A stretch of 64,000 nt of DNA from Anaerolineae bacterium (GCA_019637615.1 JAHBVJ010000035.1:1-64000), one strand, 5' to 3'. Positions 43,690 through 53,194 are shown, numbered from the stretch's first letter. Translations and numbers: made by a program. The notes: generated by a model from the sequence alone, not told the origin.

Positions 43690-44093
43690 GGCGGATCCTT
43701 TCGAGGGTCAATTCGTCGTTGATTTTTCTTAGTAACCCCATTGTCGTATGAAGTTTACCATAACTCAGAGGTGAACGCTAAGTTCTAATGTTCTTACTAT
43801 CAAATTCCCGACACAAGCGTTATGGAATTGAGAGGCACCCATAAACGACCCGTCGAGTGTGACCAATACACCACGCTGACGGACACCGTACTTGCACTCA
43901 TGTACAAGCATGATATCGCCGCGACATTAGTAGAGATGCCGATGGCTCAATCGATGGCGTGGCCTGTGATCAGTCATACTGTCGCAGAACAGGTTGCCAA
44001 TGGCGCGGCGGACGAGAGAAGCTTGTGCGGCTGGACGGCTGCGTATTATCGGATAGCCTCCACGTGGTGGCGATTATCGGCTGATCCACCCGC
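43690..44093. other. Gene-poor region
   Basis: 404 bp. A plus-strand frame of 117 codons (43822-44175) starts with ATG and runs antisense into the DUF402 gene for 82 bases. It has no ribosome site, no recognisable motif and a Cys/Ser/Arg-rich antisense end, so I do not call it a gene. Otherwise I see no feature. Confidence 0.6.
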
Positions 44094-44594
44094 TCAGTCT
44101 TGCAGATCGACCTTCAAATGCGCGAATGGTTCACTGTGCCGCCGTGCGAGATCGATGATCTCCTCAACGGCTTGACGAGCGCGTGCTTGCACATCTTCAG
44201 GGTACCCATATTTGATACGGTGTTCGTCAAACTCATCCTCATCGAGGATAGTATAGTTGCCGTTAGGGTGAATCTTCACATCGAGATCAAGGTCGATCCA
44301 GTGAATCTCATCATGTTCCAGCGTGGGTGGCATCGCCACATTGCAATAGAAATTTTTGGCTGTCCCATCTGCGAAAAGGTTAACATAAACGTTATACCAC
44401 CGACTGCGCCAGAACCACGCCTCCGTGTTTGTCTCCTCAATGAATTCCGCCCCACGCGTAAAATGATGAATTACCGTCCCAAGGGGGTAAGAAACCCGTA
44501 GTAGATCACCGTCATCATAAGTAAGACGCGCGTCGAATTTGAGATGCACTTGATTGTTAAATTTATGGGCGACAACTTGGCAAGGGCGTTCCAT
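44094..44594 (-). CDS. DUF402 domain protein
   Basis: 166 aa. The core matches DUF402 (a beta-barrel with conserved acidic and Tyr residues): EAWFWRSRWYNVYVNLFADG, NFYCNVAMPP, DLDLDVKIHPNGNYTILDEDEF and the C-terminal helix. Some members of this fold are nucleoside di/triphosphatases and others bind RNA. The ATG at 44594 is used; the frame is open for 51 more codons upstream, but that part is not conserved in type and has weaker starts. Confidence 0.8.
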   Translation of the reverse strand: MERPCQVVAHKFNNQVHLKFDARLTYDDGDLLRVSYPLGTVIHHFTRGAEFIEETNTEAWFWRSRWYNVYVNLFADGTAKNFYCNVAMPPTLEHDEIHWIDLDLDVKIHPNGNYTILDEDEFDEHRIKYGYPEDVQARARQAVEEIIDLARRHSEPFAHLKVDLQD

Positions 44595-44796
44595 ATCTGT
44601 TAAAATTCCAATCAATGAAAAACGATTCATAAATCGTTTGGCGTCGGCAGTTGAGCGCAGGCACTTGTCCAGAAGCATAAACGTCCGCACACGGTAGACT
44701 GCTAGGGGTTTAGTCGTTTCGGCTCCCGGTACAACTGACTGCATCACAGCGGTATGGCGCAGAGCTAACCTCTCGTCATGCCGTTATTTAGCGTAC

Positions 44797-44832
44797 AGAC
44801 GCTTCGGCGTCTACCATCTTCCCCGTGAGGGG
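44797..44832 (+). promoter_or_regulatory. Two tetraloop hairpins in the rpsA leader
   Basis: AGACGC-TTCG-GCGTCT (44797-44812, UUCG loop) and CCCC-GTGA-GGGG (44821-44832, GNRA loop) lie 30-65 bp before the S1 start codon, followed by an A-rich run. Stable tetraloops in this position suggest a structured 5' leader, possibly for S1 autoregulation as in other bacteria. Confidence 0.5.
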
Positions 44833-44861
44833 ACAAAAAAAACCAAAGGCGGTTCGCAAGT

Positions 44862-46190
44862 ATGAACGTTGAGAAGAAGGAACGTGATAAGCAGTTAGAG
44901 GCCGAGTTCCTTGAATTGTTAGAAGCCTCCATGAGTGTTGCCTTACCGGAACGAGGCGAAATTCGGAACGCTACCATTCTGCAAATTGATCCCAAGTCAG
45001 GTGACACCATCGTTGATCTTGGCTCCAAACAGGACGGCATCGTCCACGCCCAAGACCTCGTTAGACTTGATCCTGAGTATAAGCAAAAGTTGACGGTTGG
45101 GCAAACCGTGCCTGTTTACGTGGTCAACCCGCGTGACAACGACGGCAACCTCGTCGTCTCCATCAGTCAGGGTCTGCAACAGTATGACTGGGATGCTGCA
45201 AAGGCCATGCTTGGTACGGATGATGTAGTGGAAGTCACTATCACCGGACACAACCGGGGTGGTGTGTTGGTGCGTTGGCGTCGCTTGGAAGGGTTCATCC
45301 CTAGCTCGCATCTGATCACCGTCGGCACTGGTGGCAGTGATCGGCGTGATTCGTTGAACACGCTCAACAACGTCGTCTTGGGCGTCAAGGTGATCGAAGT
45401 CGATCAATCGCGCCGCCGCCTGATCTTCAGCGAACGTGAAGCGCAGAAGGAATGGCGTCAGCAGCAAAAGGCCAAGTTACTCTCCGAGTTGATGGAAGGC
45501 TTAGTGGTAACGGGGAAGGTAACGGGGCTGCGCGACTTCGGTGCGTTCATTAACCTTGGTGGTGCGGACGGCTTGATCCACGTCAGCGAACTGGCTTGGC
45601 ACCGTGTCGATCACCCGCGTGATGTCCTGAAGATCGGTGACGAGATCGAAGTCTACGTGTTGAGTCTCGACCGCGATACCAATCGCATCGCCCTCAGCCG
45701 CAAGCGCCTCCTGCCCGATCCGTGGTCGGACGCCATGAATCGCTACCACGAAGGTCAGCAGGTCGAAGGTACCGTCACCAACGTAGTCGATTTTGGCGCG
45801 TTCATCGCGCTGGATGATGGCCTCGAAGGGTTGCTGCACCTTAGCGAAATGGGTGACGGCACGCTCAAGGAGCCGTACAGCTACGTCAAGAAGGGCGACC
45901 GTCTGCCACTGCGCATCAGCCGCCTTGAGCCGGATAAGCGTCGTGTCGGCTTCACGCAGCGTTGGGGCGTCCCACCTGTTGAAGGTGCCGAAGGCGTGGA
46001 AGGTGTTGAGGGTGCTCCTGTGGATGCATCCGAAGCCGACCTCGATCAAGAATCTGCTCCAGCGGCGGAACTCGATGTCGAGATGCCGGTCGCGGATGCC
46101 GCACCAATCGAGACTCCGGCTGACGAGGTTGCCACTGAGGCTGCCCCTGACTCGTCGGAGCCAACGGGTGACAATGCTGCTGACAAGTAA
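44862..46190 (+). CDS. rpsA: Ribosomal protein S1 (S1 RNA-binding repeats)
   Basis: 442 aa with four S1 domains at about 24-92, 108-176, 195-264 and 281-350; each shows the strand pattern and the DFGAFI-type motif (in the third, GLRDFGAFINLGG; in the fourth, DFGAFIALDDG). An acidic Glu/Ala-rich tail (about 365-442) follows, as in actinobacterial and Chloroflexota S1. It binds mRNA and helps load it on the 30S subunit. Four domains instead of the six of E. coli is usual outside Proteobacteria. A strong terminator follows. Confidence 0.9.
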   Translation: MNVEKKERDKQLEAEFLELLEASMSVALPERGEIRNATILQIDPKSGDTIVDLGSKQDGIVHAQDLVRLDPEYKQKLTVGQTVPVYVVNPRDNDGNLVVSISQGLQQYDWDAAKAMLGTDDVVEVTITGHNRGGVLVRWRRLEGFIPSSHLITVGTGGSDRRDSLNTLNNVVLGVKVIEVDQSRRRLIFSEREAQKEWRQQQKAKLLSELMEGLVVTGKVTGLRDFGAFINLGGADGLIHVSELAWHRVDHPRDVLKIGDEIEVYVLSLDRDTNRIALSRKRLLPDPWSDAMNRYHEGQQVEGTVTNVVDFGAFIALDDGLEGLLHLSEMGDGTLKEPYSYVKKGDRLPLRISRLEPDKRRVGFTQRWGVPPVEGAEGVEGVEGAPVDASEADLDQESAPAAELDVEMPVADAAPIETPADEVATEAAPDSSEPTGDNAADK

Positions 46191-46214
46191 TCGGCAGATC
46201 AGTTAGTCTTCACG

Positions 46215-46243
46215 AGGGCGGGTTGCAAAACTCGCCCTTTTTC
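46215..46243 (+). terminator. Rho-independent terminator of rpsA
   Basis: AGGGCGGG (46215-46222) pairs with CTCGCCCT (46231-46238; one wobble) and is followed by a TTTTTCTTT run, 25 bp after the S1 stop. Confidence 0.85.
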
Positions 46244-46293
46244 TTTCCCCGCGCCTATAATCAACCCATTCTCGCATTCTGTATTTCGTCTTT

Positions 46294-46325
46294 ACTTAGC
46301 ACTAAGGACTTAGCACTGAGCACTT
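46294..46325. repeat. Heptamer element 4
   Basis: The four-unit pattern ACTTAGC, ACTAAGG, ACTTAGC, ACTGAGC, then ACTT. It stops 2 bases before the Nudix ATG at 46328 and takes the place of a ribosome-binding site. Confidence 0.8.
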
Positions 46326-46327
46326 CT

Positions 46328-46831
46328 ATGAGCGCACAACAAGGCATCGATCCAGCCCGCTGGAGCGTCATCCCGCGCACGTTATGCTTTATCCTCAACG
46401 GCAGTGATGTGCTCCTGATGCAGCGTGGGCTGCACAAGCGTGCCTTCCCCGGTCGTTACAACGGCATCGGCGGGCACGTCGAGCGCGACGAAGATGTCTA
46501 CACCAGCGCCCTCCGCGAGATCAACGAAGAAACTGGCCTCACTGTCCACGATCTGACTCTGCGTGGCACCATGCACATCGACGCCGGACAAACGACGGGC
46601 ATTCTCCTCTTCATCTTCACTGCCACCAGCGACACCCGCGCCGTCACTGACTGTGACGAAGGCACGCTGCATTGGATCGCGCTCGACAAAATCCACGAGC
46701 TTCCTTTAGTGGACGATCTACCGCTCATTCTCGCCCGCCTTTTCGGGGCGGATCGCGGTGCGGAACCGTTTTTTGCCCATGTTCGCTATGATGCACTGGA
46801 TGAGCGTGTCACACGTTTTGCCGATGCTTGA
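46328..46831 (+). CDS. Nudix hydrolase (MutT-like)
   Basis: 167 aa. The Nudix box GX5EX7REUXEEXGU is complete: G49 (GHVERDE) through REINEETGL near 63-71. It would hydrolyse a nucleoside diphosphate linked to another group, in the style of 8-oxo-dGTP diphosphatase. There is no other domain. The ATG at 46328 is used; the frame is open upstream, but across the rpsA terminator and the heptamer element. No Shine-Dalgarno is visible in front of this start. Confidence 0.87.
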   Translation: MSAQQGIDPARWSVIPRTLCFILNGSDVLLMQRGLHKRAFPGRYNGIGGHVERDEDVYTSALREINEETGLTVHDLTLRGTMHIDAGQTTGILLFIFTATSDTRAVTDCDEGTLHWIALDKIHELPLVDDLPLILARLFGADRGAEPFFAHVRYDALDERVTRFADA

Positions 46832-46889
46832 CCGCTAACCACATCTTCTGCGTTATACTCCGCGCGTTCTTGCTCACAGGGAAACGCGG

Positions 46890-49247
46890 ATGACACGACG
46901 ACTAGCTGCCCTCTTGTTGCTTTTTCTTGCTACATTGCTGCTGAATAGCACCTACACGGTACCTCAGGCGCGGGCGCAAGACCCCTCCGCCACGCCGCCA
47001 GCCGCCGATGCTACCATCCCGCTTTATGGTCTTTACGAAACTACCGTAGATACCGACGCCATTCCGGTCAATCCCTACGATCCCGCCCAGATCAGCATCG
47101 TCGCGCAGTTCACCGCGCCCAGTGGTCGCCACGTCGAGGTCGATGCCTTCTGGATGCAGCCCTATCGCAACACCTGCACACAAAATTGCCAGACAGAATC
47201 GCTCGAAGTGCTCGGCGCGCCCGCTTGGCATGTCCGCTTCACGCCCACCGAAGTCGGCACATGGATGTATGTCATGCAGCAGCGCGACGCCGACACCATC
47301 CGCGTCTTGAGATCGGGCAGCCTCATGGTTGTTCCCAGTGAGCGTACTGGCTTCATCCGTGTCGGTCAGAATCGCCGCTATTTTGCCTACGACAACAGCG
47401 CGACCTATTTTCCGGTGGGCGTCAATCTTGGCTGGTCATGGGATGGCGGCGGCGGCACGCTCGGTTATCTCGAATGGCTCAAACAGCTCAACGCGGTCGG
47501 CGCGAATTACGCGCGCTTATATGTTGATGTGCCGTGGTTCATTGGCTTGGACTGGCACGGCAAACCCGGCGATTACAGCGTGACTCAGCCCGACGCGTGG
47601 AAGCTTGATCAAATCCTCACCGCTGCCGAGAACTACGGAATCGCCATCCAGATCGTGCTCGTCTGGCATCAAGGCTTCATCTCGTATCAGGGCGTGCCCG
47701 TAAATGTTCCCGCGCAGCCTACCCGCCCCAACATCGAGGCCGATTGGAGCAGCAATCCCTACAATGTCGTGCGCGGCGGGCCACTGCCGAACGCCGTCTC
47801 ATTTTTCACCACGCAGGAAGGCCGTGCGCTGCTCAAGCGTCGTCTGCGCTACATCGTCTCGCGCTGGGGGTACAGCACCAGCCTCTTCTCGTGGGAAGTC
47901 ATCGATCAACTTGATCGCGCCGTCAACACGCAGACCGCCACCGATTGGCTGCGCGAGATAGTCGCCTACCTGCGCGATGTCGATCCCTATGCCCATCTGA
48001 TCACCGCTGGCCTGCGCGATCCATCTCTCAGCGGCTTGCTCGATCCCGTCGTGCTAGATTTCAAAGAGACGCGTTTCTATCAGCGTCGTCCCATCGAACC
48101 CACCATCGATCAAGCCACGGGTACGCTCAACGCGCTCAATCCCTTCCTCATGGCAGCGGATCGCCCGATCCTCCTGACGGAATTTTCGCTTGGCCCGTGG
48201 TTCGAACCCGCCACCGACGATCCCAAAGGCGTCCATCTGACCGAAACCATGTGGGCGGCGGCGCTTTCCGGCGCGGGCGGCAGCGCAGCGAGTTGGTGGT
48301 GGGATACGTACATCTTCCCCAACGGACTGCAAAACAATTTCGGCGCGTTGGCGACCTTCACCAAGGACATCCCCTTCGCCAGCAGCGATTTGCAGCCCGC
48401 CAGCCTGACCATTTCCAGCGACAACTCCGAAGCCTTCGAGTCGCTCAAGGTGACGGGTTTCGGCGGCACCTTCGGCGCGCCACCGGGGCCAGAGGTCAGT
48501 TATCGCCTGACGCCGGAAGGAATCTTTCCGCCCATCTCGCAGCAATCCGCCTTCATCTACGGCGTCACCTACAACAAGCAGTTCAGCCGCCCGCAGCATT
48601 ACGTCATCACCCCGCCCATCGACACCATGCTCACCGTTACCGTTCAGCGCGTCTCGGAACAAGCCCCCGCCAAACTCGTGATCATCATTGACGGTGAAAC
48701 GGTAGGTCAAGCCGCCCTCGCCCCCGGCACGCAGAATCTTGCCATCAGCGTGCCCATCAAAGCGGGCGACCACAACGTCGTGATCGACAATCTGGGCGAT
48801 GACTACTTACAGATTGCCAGCATCGAGATCGCCAACTACATCGTGCCGTTGCGCACGCTTGCCCTCGCGGATCGGCAGCGCGGAATGCTCATCGTCTGGG
48901 CGCAGAATCGCCAGTACACATGGCAAAACGCGGCACAAAATCTCGCCGTGCAGCCTGTCAGCGCCACCATCAACATGAACGAGATGCCAGCGGGCTTATA
49001 CAATGTCGAACTGTGGGATACCACGACGGGTAACGTCATCGGGGAGGAACAGGTCTACGTCACGGGCGTTCCCAACGGCACGCTCTCGATCTCGCTCATC
49101 CCGATCTCGGAAATGTTGGCGATCAAGGCCATTCGCGTAGCCGAACCCGCCAATCTGCCGACCACTACGCCCATCCCGACCGCCACGCCGCGCATCGTCC
49201 CGACCGTCCCCGCCAATCCCACTCCCACGGCGGGCGTCGTAGGATAA
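46890..49247 (+). CDS. Secreted DUF5060/clan GH-A glycosidase-like protein
   Basis: 785 aa. Signal peptide 1-30. Residues about 45-150 are a DUF5060-type beta domain and 165-450 a (beta/alpha)8 barrel of clan GH-A type (PVGVNLGWSW, ARLYVDVPWF). A probable nucleophile is E431 in LLTEFSLGPW. The acid/base position, usually NE in a SWELFNE-type motif, reads SWEVIDQ (334-340), so the Glu seems replaced by Gln. Two beta-sandwich regions (about 520-660) and a Pro/Thr tail end the protein, which is probably surface-anchored or secreted. Whether it still hydrolyses glycans is doubtful. Confidence 0.78.
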   Translation: MTRRLAALLLLFLATLLLNSTYTVPQARAQDPSATPPAADATIPLYGLYETTVDTDAIPVNPYDPAQISIVAQFTAPSGRHVEVDAFWMQPYRNTCTQNCQTESLEVLGAPAWHVRFTPTEVGTWMYVMQQRDADTIRVLRSGSLMVVPSERTGFIRVGQNRRYFAYDNSATYFPVGVNLGWSWDGGGGTLGYLEWLKQLNAVGANYARLYVDVPWFIGLDWHGKPGDYSVTQPDAWKLDQILTAAENYGIAIQIVLVWHQGFISYQGVPVNVPAQPTRPNIEADWSSNPYNVVRGGPLPNAVSFFTTQEGRALLKRRLRYIVSRWGYSTSLFSWEVIDQLDRAVNTQTATDWLREIVAYLRDVDPYAHLITAGLRDPSLSGLLDPVVLDFKETRFYQRRPIEPTIDQATGTLNALNPFLMAADRPILLTEFSLGPWFEPATDDPKGVHLTETMWAAALSGAGGSAASWWWDTYIFPNGLQNNFGALATFTKDIPFASSDLQPASLTISSDNSEAFESLKVTGFGGTFGAPPGPEVSYRLTPEGIFPPISQQSAFIYGVTYNKQFSRPQHYVITPPIDTMLTVTVQRVSEQAPAKLVIIIDGETVGQAALAPGTQNLAISVPIKAGDHNVVIDNLGDDYLQIASIEIANYIVPLRTLALADRQRGMLIVWAQNRQYTWQNAAQNLAVQPVSATINMNEMPAGLYNVELWDTTTGNVIGEEQVYVTGVPNGTLSISLIPISEMLAIKAIRVAEPANLPTTTPIPTATPRIVPTVPANPTPTAGVVG

Positions 49248-49261
49248 AAAATTACTATGCA

Positions 49262-51340
49262 CTAATTCTCAGTATCAATGGAGCGCGCGCATCGGAACCC
49301 AATAGTACCTTTTAGACTAAATGGAATATTGCTAAATGGACTTTGTTTATCCGAAGGATTTGGCAATTCTATACTGCGATATGCAGCACGGAGATATACT
49401 GCATTACGGACAGACCAAGAATTACCCTTCAGCACATGATGATTTAAACTGTCAACATTAGAGAGATAAGCTTCGTCAATAGAACTTGTCCATTCCCAGA
49501 CATTGCCACTCATATCTAGAGCGCCTACCCATGATTTTCCTTTGGGTTCACTACCTACATTGGCCGTACCAAGAGCAACGCTGCGAAACCACACCGTTAT
49601 AGACGGATCCCAAATGTTGCCCCATGGATATTTCAGACTTTGTGGACCACGTGCGGACCATTCCCATTGTGTTTCTGTAGGTAAGAATCCGCTGCGTTTC
49701 TGTATACAAAATGCATTTGCTTCTTCCCACGCAATAGTCTCGCGGGGACGCTTCTTTTCAGTCCATCTACTTTCGTTAGCTGCATTACCATTTAACGCGT
49801 CGAATTGCTCATTCGTAACCTCATAACGGTCGATCCAGAAAGGCTGCTCGATCTGCTGTGGATTTTTATTACCATCCCCCATCATGAAACTACCCGCTGG
49901 AACTAGCACCATCTCCACACCGTACCCCTCATATTCAAACGTGCGAATGATTGGCTTCCATGTAGTCGGATTTTGTATTTCATTAAGTGTTGGATATGGT
50001 GTTAAAGTCGCTGCATCTGATTGTATATAACATCGCCAACGAAATGCTGGCTGAGAATCGCTACCATCTTGGCGAGCAAATGCTTTATTGTTTTTGTATG
50101 TTAAGCGGCAAATTTGAGTAAAATCAACTTGCCCTAACCGTTTTGCACCGCAATACCAATAACTATCGTTTCGCGCTATGGATAGCCCAAGCCTCATGCA
50201 GTAACCTTCAACTTGAAAAACGCCATTGTCCATCCTAGCGCCATTGGTTAATCCGACTCCGCCGTTTGCTAACCTCCATTGTGCAGTAGGAGTGGATGTA
50301 GGCCATCTAGTTGGTGTTGTTGGATTATCTGTTATTATCATCTGTTGATAATCTGTCGCTGCACTGACGATTAATGTTGGGATCAGCGCATTCGCTGTAT
50401 TCGCATTCAACGTCGATCGAGTATCAGTCGCAGCGACAATAGCTTCTCCCGTTTTTTGATAATCGGGTGTTAGAGTCTGCATTGATGTTGGTGTTTTCGT
50501 GTAAGCCGCAATCCTCGTCACCACCTGATCTGTCCGCGCTGCGAAGGTTTGATTTGCAAAATCGAGCGGATCAACTGGTGTTTCGGTTAGAGTGCTCGTC
50601 AGCGTCGATGTTGTCGTTGGACTAATTATTGGCGTCACTGCCGCAGTTTGCGTGGCTGCCTCAAGCGTTTGCGTTAGGATTAATGCTACCCTCGGATCGA
50701 TAGTCGGCAACAGAGTTGTGGGAATTGGCGTATTGCTTGTTGGTGATGTGGCACGCGTGATTAATGCTGCTCCAATGATGCCCACTAGTCCAATCAATGC
50801 AGCTATCACAAGTCCCTGTGCTTCAGTTAACCGTTGCCACCACGATTTTTTGTCGCGCACAGATGGTTCTGGCGTCGGCCTCGGATCATTTGGCGTGGCG
50901 GATTGAGACGGCACTTGTTCAAACAGATCGGTGATCGATCCGACTAATTCAGCCGTCAGGAGCGCCGCATCTCGGAACCCACCGGAAAAGTCCAAATATT
51001 GTGTCTCGATCAATGTTTGCTTGAGGTTATCCGCCGCCCGCCCCGGGTATGCTGGACTCAACCGCCGCGCGATGATCGGCAAGATCGGCTTGTTCAAGCG
51101 CAGTGCTTCACGCATTTCCGCTCGACAATATTCCGACTCTAACGACTCATTCGAAATCAAATAGACGAATAAATCGCACTTCCCGACCTCGCTGAGGATC
51201 ACATTCCACCAATGCTTCCCACCGCCAATATCTGCATCATGCCATACGCTGTGCTGCTTAAACGCCTTATGGAGCAGCGGCAAAAATTGGTCAAGGAACT
51301 GTCTATCCGCTCGACTGTAGGAGATGAAAATGCGTGCCAT
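49262..51340 (-). CDS. TIR-transmembrane-FGE/SUMF1-like protein
   Basis: 692 aa. Residues 1-140 are a TIR domain (RIFISYSRADRQF; VYLISNES) with the NADase-type Glu at E75 in YCRAE. A membrane segment lies at about 175-195, preceded by KKSWWQR, which by the positive-inside rule keeps TIR in the cytoplasm. A Thr/Pro stalk (198 to about 345) follows, then a Cys-containing linker and an FGE/SUMF1-like domain (about 465-685) with MVLVPAGSFMMGDG, FWIDRYEVTNEQFD, LPTETQWEWSARG and MSGNVWEWTSS. The catalytic Cys pair of true FGE is absent (KGNSWSVRNAVYLRAAYR), so the domain is probably a C-type-lectin-like sensor. The gene is more AT-rich than its neighbours and stands alone. Confidence 0.85.
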   Translation of the reverse strand: MARIFISYSRADRQFLDQFLPLLHKAFKQHSVWHDADIGGGKHWWNVILSEVGKCDLFVYLISNESLESEYCRAEMREALRLNKPILPIIARRLSPAYPGRAADNLKQTLIETQYLDFSGGFRDAALLTAELVGSITDLFEQVPSQSATPNDPRPTPEPSVRDKKSWWQRLTEAQGLVIAALIGLVGIIGAALITRATSPTSNTPIPTTLLPTIDPRVALILTQTLEAATQTAAVTPIISPTTTSTLTSTLTETPVDPLDFANQTFAARTDQVVTRIAAYTKTPTSMQTLTPDYQKTGEAIVAATDTRSTLNANTANALIPTLIVSAATDYQQMIITDNPTTPTRWPTSTPTAQWRLANGGVGLTNGARMDNGVFQVEGYCMRLGLSIARNDSYWYCGAKRLGQVDFTQICRLTYKNNKAFARQDGSDSQPAFRWRCYIQSDAATLTPYPTLNEIQNPTTWKPIIRTFEYEGYGVEMVLVPAGSFMMGDGNKNPQQIEQPFWIDRYEVTNEQFDALNGNAANESRWTEKKRPRETIAWEEANAFCIQKRSGFLPTETQWEWSARGPQSLKYPWGNIWDPSITVWFRSVALGTANVGSEPKGKSWVGALDMSGNVWEWTSSIDEAYLSNVDSLNHHVLKGNSWSVRNAVYLRAAYRSIELPNPSDKQSPFSNIPFSLKGTIGFRCARSIDTEN

Positions 51341-51654
51341 GTGGTTTGTTCGCTACTATTGCGGAAATCACCATATCACTTAGTATGACATCAAAAACCT
51401 TCTCAAACAATACAATAAACACAACGGCAAGCATCGAACTCTTGCCGATCAGATTCCATTCCATAGTCTCGATTATTTATTATGATAGGTGACTTGCACT
51501 TACTTGAGAAGACTATTCATTCGTGCGAAGGCAATCCCCAAAGTGAGCCTACCAACCTGATTTCTTGCGTTCCTTTAGTGGGCATCTCAATGGGATTGTT
51601 GACGCGAGTGCGAATCCTCGCTCTGCGTACTCGCTAGAGTACCATTACCAGCAA
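51341..51654. other. Intergenic region, gene-free
   Basis: 314 bp. It begins with the AT-rich leader of the TIR gene. At about 51570-51630 there is a stretch (CCTTTAGTGG, then GCGAGTGCGAATCCTCGC) that resembles the GTCC/GGAC hairpin of the MITE-like elements and, superficially, a tRNA T-arm. I see no complete element or gene. Confidence 0.55.
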
Positions 51655-53067
51655 TTAGCTCGGCGCATGTTCCGCCAACCAGCGCTGGATCACGACCATT
51701 GCTTCCACGTCGTCCCGCTGATACGCGCACGCCGATGCCAGTGCCGCTAAATCGCTCGTGATCAACCAACGGCGATAATCCATGTACGCCGCGAACCAAT
51801 CCTCATAGCCATGCCAGTTGAACCCGAAATACGGCGCGACGACCTTGAGCGAGACGCCCTTGACAGGAATCTTCACCGCGTCATCGAATAGCTTGCACAG
51901 ATCGCGCAACCGCGTCCCCAATATCTGGATTGCCTCATCAGGCGCGGTACGACGCATCACGCCCGCATCGTACGGCGACCAATGAAACACGGGCGAATCG
52001 GTGCCCGCCACGTCCCGCGCAAAAATGCGCCACGCCTCCTCGGCGCTTGGGGCAAGGTTAACCACTTGCTCATTCGGCAGCATGACAGTCGTGTGTGCAT
52101 CAACAGGAGCCACCACGACCAGTTGCAGCCGTCCATCCAGCCCACACCAGCCGATCGACCACACCTCGTCCACGCCGCGTTCATTCTTGAGCGTCTCAAT
52201 GTCGAAGAAAGCAGCGGGCACGCGGCAGCTAGGATGCAGCTTGCCGTACCAGATCGCGCCCTCTTCGATCCACGCCCTAGCGCTCGCATGGATGGCCTGA
52301 GCACCGCTTTTGATCCCACGAATCATGCGTAGCTCGTCGGGGTGCATAGCGACGATCTGATCGAGCCGGTGAATGCCCTTAGCGGCTAAATCTGCCCGCG
52401 TGTCAGCGCGCAGTTTGGATAGCAGCGAAACGTGTTTGTGTGATTGTGCTACGGGATAGCAATCCGGCTTCCAGTGACAAGTTTTACACGCCCCGATCAA
52501 CTGCACATCCGGCTCGTCTTCGGCTACCATGTGCAAGATCGCCGCAAGCTGCTGCACGAATCGCGCTTCGTCATACGTATGCTCGAACCATTCCGGCTCG
52601 GTGTCAGCGCTCTGTTCGCTCAAAACGAATGCAGCGGGCAGCATATCCACCCCTTGCAGCTTACACAATATCCAGAGATACAACTCCAGTCGCAGCACAT
52701 CGGCTTCGCTAACATGTGCCTCGCGCAAGATATCTACGGGGGCGTACAAACCGTCAGGCTGTCGCACCAACCGATCCACCCGCCCGCCGAGCATGATTGG
52801 CTCCTCGAACAGTTCTGGATCGATGACGGCTTCCACATAACCGCCTGCGATGGACTCGACGCCTTCCTGCATCGCAGCGTGCGTCAGCCGTACACCTTCT
52901 TCCCACGTCGCCGCCACCACCGTGCGCTGGACAGGCGCGTCCGCCGTTAGCACAGTGGTGAATAAACCGGGTTTCTCTTGCGGTGGATGCTCCAGATGCA
53001 CATCGCGCCATACCCGTCGCTGACACGTATGCAACCAGCGCAGCGTTGAAGCCGTCAACATTCGCAT
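51655..53067 (-). CDS. RecB-like/RNase H-like putative nuclease (TM0106 family)
   Basis: 470 aa. The N-terminal half resembles Cas4/RecB nucleases, with one Cys at C15 and three in CKTCHWKPDC (near 195-204), the pattern of an iron-sulfur cluster. Its nuclease motif reads GRVDR and then APVDIL where D-X-K is expected, so the active-site Lys seems missing. Residues about 205-260 hold a helix-hairpin-helix-like region (IRGIKSGAQAIHASARAW) and 288-470 a DEDD-type RNase H fold (FFDIETL, SPYDAGVMRR, YQRDDVEAM). It is probably a DNA-processing enzyme. The ATG at 53067 is used. Confidence 0.82.
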   Translation of the reverse strand: MRMLTASTLRWLHTCQRRVWRDVHLEHPPQEKPGLFTTVLTADAPVQRTVVAATWEEGVRLTHAAMQEGVESIAGGYVEAVIDPELFEEPIMLGGRVDRLVRQPDGLYAPVDILREAHVSEADVLRLELYLWILCKLQGVDMLPAAFVLSEQSADTEPEWFEHTYDEARFVQQLAAILHMVAEDEPDVQLIGACKTCHWKPDCYPVAQSHKHVSLLSKLRADTRADLAAKGIHRLDQIVAMHPDELRMIRGIKSGAQAIHASARAWIEEGAIWYGKLHPSCRVPAAFFDIETLKNERGVDEVWSIGWCGLDGRLQLVVVAPVDAHTTVMLPNEQVVNLAPSAEEAWRIFARDVAGTDSPVFHWSPYDAGVMRRTAPDEAIQILGTRLRDLCKLFDDAVKIPVKGVSLKVVAPYFGFNWHGYEDWFAAYMDYRRWLITSDLAALASACAYQRDDVEAMVVIQRWLAEHAPS

Positions 53068-53194
53068 AACCAAGCATCTCTACCAAAACAAAACGTGATC
53101 ATTGAGCATGTTGGCAATGGTCACGTTTCAGCGTCATTTCTATGGACTACACCGACGATCTAGACTGTGCAGCGCCATGCCGCACGCTGCCGTT

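Noticed and set aside
43822..44175. 117-codon frame with ATG
   Set aside because: No ribosome site or motif, and its last 82 bases are antisense to the well-supported DUF402 gene.
51600..51630. tRNA T-arm-like stem (GCGAGTGCGAATCCTCGC)
   Set aside because: No matching acceptor, D or anticodon stems could be found on either side; more likely a hairpin remnant of a repeat.
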